From positions 1 through 64,000 of the forward strand of contig NZ_JAQSDA010000020.1 of NCBI RefSeq assembly GCF_029945685.1: DNA of 64,000 nucleotides. Direction: 5' to 3'. Origin of the DNA: Polaromonas sp. (lineage in GTDB: Bacteria; Pseudomonadota; Gammaproteobacteria; Burkholderiales; Burkholderiaceae_C). A model generated the notes under the pieces. It was not told the origin of the DNA and made no database searches. It worked only from the letters and a program-made list of their open reading frames with translations. Positions 1 through 7,271 of this stretch are shown piece by piece. Positions within the stretch are counted from its first letter, which is position 1. Each line of letters opens with the position of its first letter. The position numbers were made by a program, and so were the translations under genes.

Positions 1-31
1 GACATTGAGTTATGGCCGTTTTTGCGGTCTT

Positions 32-550
32 CTACATGAATCCCTGCCAACCCTCCTTACGAATACCGCCGCGGGGGCCGTCGAACACGACAGATAACAA
101 CGCTAGCGGCACCAGGCAAGCGAACACGATCCCGTCGGTCAGCCGATCGAGCGCAACCGTAGCCAGGACGCTCGCGAGCTTCAATTCCTCGCGACGCACA
201 ACCAGCCAGGAGCGGGCAATGGTGCCAAATCCAAGCGGGATCAGGGCCGCGAGCAGATAGCCAGCCACGATGGTCCCAAACAGGCGAAGCACGCCAATCG
301 GACGCAAGGGGTACAGGAGCTGGCGCCACTTCCATGCGCGCACGAGTTGGTCGATCAGGATGGACAAGGGCACAAGGACCAGCCAGCGCAGGTCCGCGCC
401 TGCGAGGATGCTGCGAAAGCGGTTGACGTCAAAGCTGCGCAGCACCCAGGCCAGCGCCAGGAGGCCGAGCAGTCCACCAACCCACGGCAACCAGCGCCGA
501 ACATCGCTCAAGCCCAGCGAGGTGGCTGGTCCGCGTTTCACTTCAGTCAC
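32..550 (-). CDS. Truncated flippase-like membrane protein (LPG synthase TM-domain family)
   Basis: The protein has several hydrophobic segments and resembles the AglD/MprF-type transmembrane domain family (UPF0104, LPG_synthase_TM), whose members move lipid-linked substrates across or within the inner membrane. I place the start at a GTG at 550 that overlaps the TGA of the upstream gene as GTGA, which suggests translational coupling; an in-frame ATG at 616 would overlap that gene by 70 bases. The product is only 172 residues, while the family usually exceeds 300, and it stops abruptly after GWQGFM at a TAG at 32-34. It therefore looks like an amino-terminal half, either a broken gene or a frameshift whose continuation lies outside the window. 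The substrate is unknown. Confidence 0.6.
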   Translation of the reverse strand: MTEVKRGPATSLGLSDVRRWLPWVGGLLGLLALAWVLRSFDVNRFRSILAGADLRWLVLVPLSILIDQLVRAWKWRQLLYPLRPIGVLRLFGTIVAGYLLAALIPLGFGTIARSWLVVRREELKLASVLATVALDRLTDGIVFACLVPLALLSVVFDGPRGGIRKEGWQGFM

Positions 551-1038
551 CGCATGAGTCCGGGCCCTAGTTGCCGTTTGCAGAACCAGATGGTCAACGG
601 CGGAAGGGCGATCCACTGCAACACAGGTGTGATGCCGATGCCGAACACCGTAAACATTCGCTCAGAATAGGACCAGCCTTGCACCCAACCTCCGGAGACG
701 GCCAACTTCTCAATGAGGATGGTGATGCCTACACCCACGGCAACCAGGGATCCGATATGCGCGAACTTGGGTCGCAAAAGCCAATACCTTCCCGCAAAGG
801 CTGCAACGCACCAGAAAGCCATCAGCATAATGACGGCGTCGCCAATGGTGGCCTGCGTGCACGACTTGACGCCCTGCCAATGCTCTGCGGTGGGCATGCC
901 CTCAAAGAAAGGGACCTGAAGAAATTCCCAGGGGAAATTCAGCAGGAGGGCAAAGATCACGATGTTGAACTCGGGCAGGTAAGTCATGCCCTGGGTCTCT
1001 TGGTTGAGTTGTTCAGGAATGCTTTTTCTCCTTTTCAC
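547..1038 (-). CDS. Hypothetical multi-spanning membrane protein
   Basis: This 163-residue protein has about four hydrophobic segments (roughly residues 25-45, 65-85, 93-112 and 130-150). I do not recognise a named family with confidence. The GTG at 1038 gives the longest reading; an ATG at 984 (MTYLPEF) is the main alternative and removes 18 charged residues in front of the first membrane segment. It overlaps the flippase-like gene downstream, so the two probably form one transcript. Upstream lies a 375-base gap. Confidence 0.6.
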   Translation of the reverse strand: MKRRKSIPEQLNQETQGMTYLPEFNIVIFALLLNFPWEFLQVPFFEGMPTAEHWQGVKSCTQATIGDAVIMLMAFWCVAAFAGRYWLLRPKFAHIGSLVAVGVGITILIEKLAVSGGWVQGWSYSERMFTVFGIGITPVLQWIALPPLTIWFCKRQLGPGLMR

Positions 1039-1413
1039 GCGTCAAACCGCTAAGAAGAAGTGTAATTGCATATCTGCGTGGACTTGAGGTGGCGCGAGGC
1101 CCTAGCCTCCATGCACGTCATTGTCTCCGGCGTCCCGATAGCGGCTTGCGGGCCAGAAGCGGACGTTGGCGAGTGACCGGTATCAGGCAATCAATATGGC
1201 GGCCTGATACCGATTCCAAAAATTATAAATTTCCGTTCTCGGATTGCTCATCTAGACCCGCTGAGCCCGCTGGCATTAAAGCAGCTTCAAACTGGAAGTT
1301 GAAATATGTCTAAGAAAGCGGGTCAAGTCCAGTTTGAGGTTTATTAATAGCGTTGCAAAGCCGCGTCGTAGTCGCGGGGCGACAACACGATGACGGGGTC
1401 TACATCCGTCATC
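1039..1413. other. Intergenic gap without a recognisable gene
   Basis: No reading frame here looks like a protein. The gap lies between the 3' end of the M48 peptidase gene and the start of the membrane-protein operon, both on the minus strand, so it should hold the terminator of one and the promoter of the other. Its only clear structure is the inverted repeat at 1178-1212, next to an A/T-rich stretch around 1217-1233. Confidence 0.5.
1178..1212. repeat. 11-base perfect inverted repeat
   Basis: CGGTATCAGGC at 1178-1188 is the exact reverse complement of GCCTGATACCG at 1202-1212, with a 13-base loop. No T-run follows on the minus strand, so a simple intrinsic terminator for the peptidase operon is not obvious. 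On the plus strand A/T-rich sequence follows. It could be a dyad operator or a transcript-end hairpin. Confidence 0.55.
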
Positions 1414-3366
1414 TCACCGACTCTCCGGCGCAATGCGCGGTGGCATGGGGCAATCCAGAATGCTGGCGAATGCACGCAACAGCTCCACCTCTGCCGGCGT
1501 GGCTCTCTGATCGTGCAAGGTGCTGATCACGCACGCCGTCAACAGGCGCGATTTCGCCACGGGAGCCAATTGACCCAGCTTGCCGAAGGCTTGATCCAGA
1601 TTCGCAATGCTGATCTGGTCTTTCGCCAACAATGTCAGTCCCTTTTCAGCCAGCGAAAGCGCGGAAGCATCGAACGCACCCTGGGCGCTGCTTTGACCTG
1701 TCGCGCCGGCGTGCGCCATCACCGACAAGACGATTCCAGATTCCCGCGTGAGTTGCCCGGGATCCGATAGACGCGCTCCGGTCGCTGAGGGTTTGTGAAA
1801 GTGCCCGTCCAGATGGCTGAGAAGAATCTTTTGCAATGACCACTCGAACAGGTCAACCCTCGCGTCCATGCCGATCAGTGCCGCCAGATTCGCCTTGAAC
1901 AACGGGTACTGGCTGTTGGACAACTGCTTGAGTGCAGGAATAGCAATGTCGATGATGGGCAGCCGAAACCTGATATTCAGCGCGTCCCTCTGTGGCAGTA
2001 ACCCGATCGTCAACGCGTAGACGCCCTTGTCGGCGCGGCTTCGCAACAGCCCAAGTTGCTGTGGGCGCAGCTTTGGATCCTTGTCAAGCAGCAGACAATA
2101 GATCACTGCCCGAGCGCCATAGGGCTCCCTCGCGGCTTCCCGAATCGCCGCGGGCAGTTCAGACAGCAGCGAGCGGGCGTACAAGACTGATTCCTGCGTT
2201 GGTTTGCCGATGCTATCCATCACTGCGTTTGCGTCGGCTGCCGCCGCAACCGCCGCGACGGTCGCCATGTGTACGGCCGTGTCCGGTCGCCCCACCGCAG
2301 GTGAACCATCGGCTTGAGATTGACTGTCAGCAGGTGATGGTGCATCGGAGACATCGAAACTGCCGTCCCACTGGGGATCGATGCGCAGGATGCGACTGGC
2401 AAGTGGTGGATGGGTGGACGACAGCCACTGCGTGAAACCTTTGACCCCCTGGGCGAAAAAAGCATGGCTGACTTCGGGTGCGCCCGGATTGCGCACGATG
2501 GATCCAGCCTTCAAGGCCCCAATCCGCTTCAATGCACCCGCGATCCCGCTCGGGTTGCGGGTGAACTGGACCGCCGACGCGTCTGCCAGGTATTCCCTTT
2601 GCCGGCTAACCGCCGCCTTGATAAGTCCGCCGAAAAACGTGCCGGCGAAGCCGATCACCATCAGCCCGACCGCCAAAGCCAATATTGCGGCTCCGCTATT
2701 GCCGTTGCCACGCCGGCGCCCCGAGAACGATGCCGAGTACATCAGGTAGTAGCCCAGAATGCCCAGGACCAGGATTCCGTACAACGCACCGATCAGGCGA
2801 GTATCGAGCCGCATGTCACCATTGAATATGTGACTGAACTCGTGAGCGATGACGCCTTGCAGCTGATCACGGCTCAGCTGCTCGATCGCCCCCTGCGTAA
2901 TTCCCAGGACCGCGTCACGCGGCGAGAACCCGGCGGCGAAAGCGTTGATGCCCGGCTCATTGGCCATCAGATAGACCGGTGGTGCCGGCGTTCCCGACGC
3001 GATGGCCATTTCATCCACGACATTGAGCAGCTTGCGTTGATGGGGGTCCTCGGTATTGCGTAGAATCAACTGCCCACCCAGCGTCTCGGCGACAACCTTG
3101 CCACCCGCGGACAAGGCCATCATCTTGTACAGGCTGCCGACAAGCACCACCACGCTGACCCCTGCGCCCACGGTGGCAAACATCTTCCAGTCAACTTGCG
3201 CGACAAAAGTCTGGCCGTCGCGCAGCTGCTGGCTATTGACAAAACCAAACACCACCAGCACCAGCACATTGGCCATGACAATCAATGCGACAACTGCGAC
3301 AGCAAACAGGACGATCAGCAACGTCGTGTGCTTGTGCGCGCGTTCCTGGGATTCGAAGAAATTCAT
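1414..3366 (-). CDS. M48-family zinc metallopeptidase (HtpX-like)
   Basis: This is an inner-membrane protease of the M48 family, which acts on misfolded or surplus membrane proteins. Two amino-terminal hydrophobic segments (about 18-40 and 62-84) precede the zinc site HEFSH at residues 175-179. Further membrane segments follow near 195-210 and 225-250. The 650-residue length is about twice that of HtpX; the extra 300 carboxy-terminal residues are soluble, helical, and not assigned to a family. The lemA gene lies 28 bases upstream on the same strand, and LemA/M48 pairs are common, so one operon is likely. Confidence 0.88.
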   Translation of the reverse strand: MNFFESQERAHKHTTLLIVLFAVAVVALIVMANVLVLVVFGFVNSQQLRDGQTFVAQVDWKMFATVGAGVSVVVLVGSLYKMMALSAGGKVVAETLGGQLILRNTEDPHQRKLLNVVDEMAIASGTPAPPVYLMANEPGINAFAAGFSPRDAVLGITQGAIEQLSRDQLQGVIAHEFSHIFNGDMRLDTRLIGALYGILVLGILGYYLMYSASFSGRRRGNGNSGAAILALAVGLMVIGFAGTFFGGLIKAAVSRQREYLADASAVQFTRNPSGIAGALKRIGALKAGSIVRNPGAPEVSHAFFAQGVKGFTQWLSSTHPPLASRILRIDPQWDGSFDVSDAPSPADSQSQADGSPAVGRPDTAVHMATVAAVAAAADANAVMDSIGKPTQESVLYARSLLSELPAAIREAAREPYGARAVIYCLLLDKDPKLRPQQLGLLRSRADKGVYALTIGLLPQRDALNIRFRLPIIDIAIPALKQLSNSQYPLFKANLAALIGMDARVDLFEWSLQKILLSHLDGHFHKPSATGARLSDPGQLTRESGIVLSVMAHAGATGQSSAQGAFDASALSLAEKGLTLLAKDQISIANLDQAFGKLGQLAPVAKSRLLTACVISTLHDQRATPAEVELLRAFASILDCPMPPRIAPESR

Positions 3367-3394
3367 TGATCGACCGCCGGGCTATCCGCCTCGG

Positions 3395-3991
3395 TCAGAA
3401 CGACACTTTCGGCGCCGCCTGAATCGCGGCGCTGTCCGCGAACTCCAGCAGCGCCGCATCCTGTGCGTGGCCAAACATGGGCGCAAAGACAACAGGTGGG
3501 AAAGACTGCTTGTAGGTGTTGTAGGCCATCACCTGGTCGTTGAACGCCTGGCGCGAAAACGAGACCTTGTTCTCCGTCGACGTGAGCTCCTCGCTTAGTT
3601 GCATCATGTTCTGGTTGGCCTTGAGGTCCGGATATGCCTCCATCAGCATCTTGAAGTTCGTCAGGACGCCGGACAGCCTGCCTTCGGCGCCGACCAGCCC
3701 TTTCATGGCGGCGGGGTCGCCGGGCGCCGCCGCGGCGCTGGACAACATGCCGGACGCCTCGTTGCGCGCCTTGACGACCGACTCAAGCGTTTCACGTTCG
3801 TGTTTGATGTATCCCTTGGCGGTCTCGACCAGATTGGGAATCAGGTCATAACGACGCTTGAGTTGTACTTCTATCTGGGCGAAGGCATTCTTGTACCGAT
3901 TTTTCAGCATGACCAGCTTGTTGAAAATCACGATTGGAAAAAATGCCGTCAATGCAATGACGACCAGAACGACTATCAGTGTGGTACTCAT
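3395..3991 (-). CDS. lemA: LemA family protein
   Basis: LemA proteins are small envelope proteins with one amino-terminal membrane anchor and a helical soluble domain; their role is not settled. Residues 4-27 form the anchor and the family motif RRYDLIPNLVE lies at 46-56. I chose the ATG at 3991 because AAAGGGA stands just upstream; a longer reading to 4027 adds 12 charged residues without a better site. The product is 198 residues, normal for the family. It precedes the M48 peptidase gene, its usual partner. Confidence 0.9.
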   Translation of the reverse strand: MSTTLIVVLVVIALTAFFPIVIFNKLVMLKNRYKNAFAQIEVQLKRRYDLIPNLVETAKGYIKHERETLESVVKARNEASGMLSSAAAAPGDPAAMKGLVGAEGRLSGVLTNFKMLMEAYPDLKANQNMMQLSEELTSTENKVSFSRQAFNDQVMAYNTYKQSFPPVVFAPMFGHAQDAALLEFADSAAIQAAPKVSF

Positions 3992-4081
3992 GTTTTTCCC
4001 TTTTGATTTGGTTGACTGGAAACGCAAGAATGGATATTCGGATGGGCCTGTTGGAATAGGCCGACGTGCTCGATTACAGTC

Positions 4082-4342
4082 TCAGCCGTTGTTCCAACAC
4101 CGTTTGAAGAAGTTGAAGACCGGCACGTAGACCATTCCGGCATATGCGCCATACAGGAAGCTCTCAATCAAGCCAATGAAGAAGCCCGGCCAGGTGAGCC
4201 ACTTAAACCCTGGTAACACTTGCTCGAGAAACCCGGACATGTGCAGGCTCGTAGGAGTGGCAAGCCCATAGCTCACGCAAACCAGAAACGAAATCATCGA
4301 TGTGACGCCAAGGGCCCAGGAAACAACCTTCATGTTGAGCAT
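4082..4342 (-). CDS. DUF5676 family small membrane protein
   Basis: This 86-residue protein has two hydrophobic segments (about 8-28 and 52-78). It contains the recognisable DUF5676 pattern: a CVSYGL stretch, PTSLHMSGFLE, a conserved LPGFKWLTW, and an ESFLYGAYAG segment near the end. The function is unknown. GGGGAAC lies upstream of the ATG. It follows the Gly/His-rich small membrane protein gene by nine bases, and the two are probably cotranscribed. Confidence 0.75.
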   Translation of the reverse strand: MLNMKVVSWALGVTSMISFLVCVSYGLATPTSLHMSGFLEQVLPGFKWLTWPGFFIGLIESFLYGAYAGMVYVPVFNFFKRCWNNG

Positions 4343-4351
4343 GTCGTTCCC

Positions 4352-4552
4352 CTAGTGGCGATGTGCGCTTTTGGTGTCATTTGACGCCGTTGGGGAGGCT
4401 CCGCCGACCCGCTCGTCATCGGGCCTCTTGGCACCGCCCGCTCCACCGTGCCCGCCATGCCCGCCGCCGTGTCCGCCGTGCCCAAACATGTGCATCGCGA
4501 TGAACGCAACGCCAAAAATTGCCCAGATCCAGTTTTCAGATAGCCAAGCCAT
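4352..4552 (-). CDS. Small Gly/His-rich single-span membrane protein
   Basis: This 66-residue protein has one membrane segment (WIWAIFGVAFIAMHMF) followed by a run of GHGG repeats and a polar tail ending in HRH. The repeated Gly-His pattern suggests metal binding on one side of the membrane. The ATG at 4552 is chosen because AAGGAG lies 6 bases upstream; a reading from 4591 lacks such a site. Small proteins of this kind often accompany copper-resistance genes, which fits the HMA and ATPase genes farther along this strand. No defined function is known to me. Confidence 0.7.
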   Translation of the reverse strand: MAWLSENWIWAIFGVAFIAMHMFGHGGHGGGHGGHGGAGGAKRPDDERVGGASPTASNDTKSAHRH

Positions 4553-4615
4553 TTGCAGCTCCTTGGGTGAATAAAGTTTGATTGCCAACATGCCTCGAAC
4601 GGTGTTTCCGCGGCT

Positions 4616-5293
4616 TCAACGAGGCCGTTCTTCTTCTCTGCGAACGGTCGGGCTGGAACCGTCCAGCAGCTGACGCCATTTGCCAAATCGCGGTATGAAC
4701 ATCGGCACGCGCCGCTGATACGCGCGGTACTCGTCGTCGAACTGCTCCAGCACCCGCCTTTCCTCGCTGCGAGCCAGCAGGTAGTAGGTCAGCACGATGA
4801 CGGGGAACAAGGCGACCGAGAAAATCGTCGGCCAATGCACGACACCTTCACCGAAGAGTGCCAGAAACAGAGCTGTGTACTGTGGATGCCTGACCAGAGC
4901 GTACAAGCCGCCAGTGACCAGTCGGTTCTGCTGGCGTGCGCGGTAGAGTTGGCGCCAACCCTGGATGAAAAGCCCGATCCCGACAAACAGCAACGCGTAT
5001 CCAAGCACCATGGCAATCATCATGCCGAGCTCTCCCATGCCCAATGCCGTCGACCAGAGGCTGGCGCTGAGATTGGCCCCATCGAGGCCAAAGAAACGCA
5101 CCATCAGATAGATGGTGAGCGGAAAACCATACATTTCCGCATACAGCGCAATGATGAACGCTTGTACCAGACCGACACTGGCCCACTCGCGCCAGCTCTT
5201 GGGGGCCAAATAGCGGTACAACACCCAGGACACGACCACGATCATGATCGCGGCAAGACCCCATACACCGGTGTGTGCAACTGCTTCATTCAT
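4616..5293 (-). CDS. Isoprenylcysteine carboxyl methyltransferase-like membrane protein
   Basis: The 225-residue protein has about five membrane segments. The carboxy-terminal half carries the pattern of the ICMT/PEMT-like methyltransferases: GGLYALVRHPQYTALFLA (the RHPxY motif that helps bind S-adenosylmethionine), then a final helix pair and LARSEERRVLEQFDDEYRAY, with the ExxL and Y residues typical of the family. The substrate is not known for bacterial members; a lipid or small membrane substrate is usual. I place the start at the ATG at 5293, preceded by AGGAAGG. The 244 bases up to the PPK2 gene hold nothing I recognise. Confidence 0.8.
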   Translation of the reverse strand: MNEAVAHTGVWGLAAIMIVVVSWVLYRYLAPKSWREWASVGLVQAFIIALYAEMYGFPLTIYLMVRFFGLDGANLSASLWSTALGMGELGMMIAMVLGYALLFVGIGLFIQGWRQLYRARQQNRLVTGGLYALVRHPQYTALFLALFGEGVVHWPTIFSVALFPVIVLTYYLLARSEERRVLEQFDDEYRAYQRRVPMFIPRFGKWRQLLDGSSPTVRREEERPR

Positions 5294-5537
5294 GATGAAA
5301 CGCCTTCCTGCTTGATGGATGGATGCAAGCGGACGACGCACCGCCATCCACAGCCTGCATGCGGTATCTCCCTTCGGAACGCACGCGTCGCGATGTTGGC
5401 CGGTCCGCCGGACATGGACAAGTACCGCCTCCTCCGGAGCGCGTGAAGGGAGAACGGACACGGGCGGCCAGCGTCCATACCGACCCGCCAATCTTGGTCG
5501 TGCCGGTTTTCACGGAGGCTCAGCTTTCTTCATCGGC

Positions 5538-6413
5538 TCAGCTCGCCAATCGCTTGTCGTCGATGCATTCCGGGGTGAACTCAAAAGCAATCTCCGTGTC
5601 CGGTTGAACCAGCCTGGACTCTTTGCCGGCATAGTCAAGGCGTGACAGGATGTCGCGCATCAGGTTCAGGCGGGCCAGGCGCTTGTTGTCCGTGCGGATC
5701 ACCCGCCAGGGAGCAATGGCGGTGTGCGTGCGCATGAGCATGGCATCGCGTGCATCGGAATACGCTTTCCAGCGCTTGACGGCGACAGCATCAATCGGAC
5801 TCACTTTCCACTGCTTGAGCGGGTCGCGCCTGCGGTCGGCCAGCCGTTCGATCTGCTCCTTCTTGCTGATGTCGAGGTAGTATTTCAGCAGCTTGATACC
5901 GGAATTGACCAGCATTTCTTCGAATTTTGGCACCGAGTTCATGAACTCCTCATGCTCTTGCTTCGAGCAAAATCCCATGACATGTTCGACACCGGCGCGG
6001 TTGTACCAGCTGCGGTTGAACAGCACGAGTTCCTCGGCAACCGGCAGATGAGCGACGTAACGCTGGAAGTACCAACCCTTGATATCCCGATCCGACGGTT
6101 TGCCGAGCGCCACCACGCGGGTCTCGCGCGGGCTGAGGTGCGCGACAATGCGCTTGATACTACCGTCCTTGCCTGAACTGTCGCGCCCTTCCAGAAGCAC
6201 GAGAATTCGGTCGCCGCAGCCAATGAAATGGTGTTGCAGTTTGACCAGTTCCACCTGAAGCATGTGCAACTGCGCGTCATAGTCGTCACGCGAAATACCG
6301 GACTGCGACTCCACGCTCGCCCGGCCCACTTCGACTGGTGTAGCGCCCTTCGCAACCGGCAAAGCTTCACTGGCATGACGTTTGTTCTTGCCACTTTTTT
6401 GCTTCTTGCTCAT
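5538..6413 (-). CDS. ppk2: Polyphosphate kinase 2 family protein
   Basis: PPK2 enzymes move phosphate between polyphosphate and nucleotides, usually making NTP or NDP from polyphosphate. The 291-residue protein has a Lys-rich amino end (1-40), a Walker A loop EGRDSSGKDG at 75-84, the lid-type region KPSDRDIKGWYFQRY, and a Walker B segment ELVLFNRSWYNRAG at 128-141, all classic for PPK2. The length fits the short single-domain class. Its ATG overlaps the stop of the small HMA gene as ATGA. Polyphosphate can bind metals, so the link to the HMA and ATPase genes may be functional; that is inference. Confidence 0.92.
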   Translation of the reverse strand: MSKKQKSGKNKRHASEALPVAKGATPVEVGRASVESQSGISRDDYDAQLHMLQVELVKLQHHFIGCGDRILVLLEGRDSSGKDGSIKRIVAHLSPRETRVVALGKPSDRDIKGWYFQRYVAHLPVAEELVLFNRSWYNRAGVEHVMGFCSKQEHEEFMNSVPKFEEMLVNSGIKLLKYYLDISKKEQIERLADRRRDPLKQWKVSPIDAVAVKRWKAYSDARDAMLMRTHTAIAPWRVIRTDNKRLARLNLMRDILSRLDYAGKESRLVQPDTEIAFEFTPECIDDKRLAS

Positions 6414-6652
6414 TGTGTGCTCTCGCTGGCAGACGGCTCCTGGTGCACGTTTGCGACGTGGCCCAGACCGGAAATGGCTGACATGATTTGCAGCGATGTC
6501 ACCCGGGATGGGTCGGCTTGCACGGTGGCGCTGCCCGGCTTGAGGGGTACCTCAACCTGATCGACCCCGTCGAGAGAAGACACTGCACGGCGCACCCCAG
6601 CCACGCAGCCGCCACAGGTCATACCGTAGATATCGAATTTGAAGGTTTGCAT
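6410..6652 (-). CDS. Heavy-metal-associated (HMA) domain protein, CopZ-like
   Basis: This 80-residue protein is a single ferredoxin-like HMA domain with the soft-metal site GMTCGGC at residues 11-17, as in CopZ/Atx1 copper chaperones, followed by a short polar tail. It would carry Cu(I) or a similar ion in the cytoplasm. It overlaps the PPK2 gene by 4 bases and lies 24 bases after the Rieske gene, so it belongs to the minus-strand transcript that includes the P1B ATPase. The ATPase has cysteine-less HMA-like domains, so this protein may supply the metal-binding thiols (inference). Confidence 0.85.
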   Translation of the reverse strand: MQTFKFDIYGMTCGGCVAGVRRAVSSLDGVDQVEVPLKPGSATVQADPSRVTSLQIMSAISGLGHVANVHQEPSASESTQ

Positions 6653-6676
6653 ATTGTTTACTCAGTTTGAAAGTGA

Positions 6677-7270
6677 TCAGCCCACCGGATCAACACCGAT
6701 CACCAGCCGGTTGTCGCCGGCGAAGTGATAAACCGGAACCTCAAGGTTTGTCGGCGCCGGAACGCTCTTGAACACACGGCCGGAGAGGTCGAACTTGGAG
6801 CCGTGGCAAGGGCAGAAGAAGCCGCCGGGCCAACTCGCACCGAGGTCGGCTGCGCCAGGGACGGGTCGAAACGTGGGAATGCAACCAAGATGGGTGCACA
6901 GTCCGACCATGACGGAGAACTCTGGCTTGACCGATCGGCCGGTGTTGCGGGCGAAGGCCGGCTGTTCAGATCTCAGAGAGTGCGGGTCTGCGAGCAAGTC
7001 GTCGTGACGGGTGAGTGCGTCCAACATTTCCGGCGACCGCCGCAGCACGAAGACCGGTTTTCCTCGCCACGCCACAGATCGCAGCTCACCCGGCGCGATG
7101 TCGTTCAGGCTGAGCTCGACCGGCGCTCCGAGCGCACGCGCTCTTTCGCTGGGGGCCATTGAGGCGACAAATGGCACCGATGTGGCAATCAGACCTGCTC
7201 CGCCGGCGACCGCCGTGGCGGTCAGCCACCTGCGGCGCTCGGGGTCCTTGGGAGAATTCGGCCCTTGCAT
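6677..7270 (-). CDS. Rieske [2Fe-2S] protein (ubiquinol-cytochrome c reductase subunit-like)
   Basis: This resembles the Rieske subunit of cytochrome bc1, which passes electrons from quinol to cytochrome c at the outer face of the membrane. Counting from the ATG at 7270, a twin-arginine-type leader (RRRWLTAT, then a hydrophobic stretch) occupies about residues 12-38. The cluster ligands are in CTHLGC (125-130) and CPCHGS (153-158), both complete. An ATG at 7270 follows the ATPase stop by one base and is preceded by AGAAGG; an ATG at 7288 would overlap the ATPase gene. No cytochrome b or c1 gene is nearby, so a normal bc1 role is doubtful. Confidence 0.88.
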   Translation of the reverse strand: MQGPNSPKDPERRRWLTATAVAGGAGLIATSVPFVASMAPSERARALGAPVELSLNDIAPGELRSVAWRGKPVFVLRRSPEMLDALTRHDDLLADPHSLRSEQPAFARNTGRSVKPEFSVMVGLCTHLGCIPTFRPVPGAADLGASWPGGFFCPCHGSKFDLSGRVFKSVPAPTNLEVPVYHFAGDNRLVIGVDPVG

Positions 7271-7271
7271 G

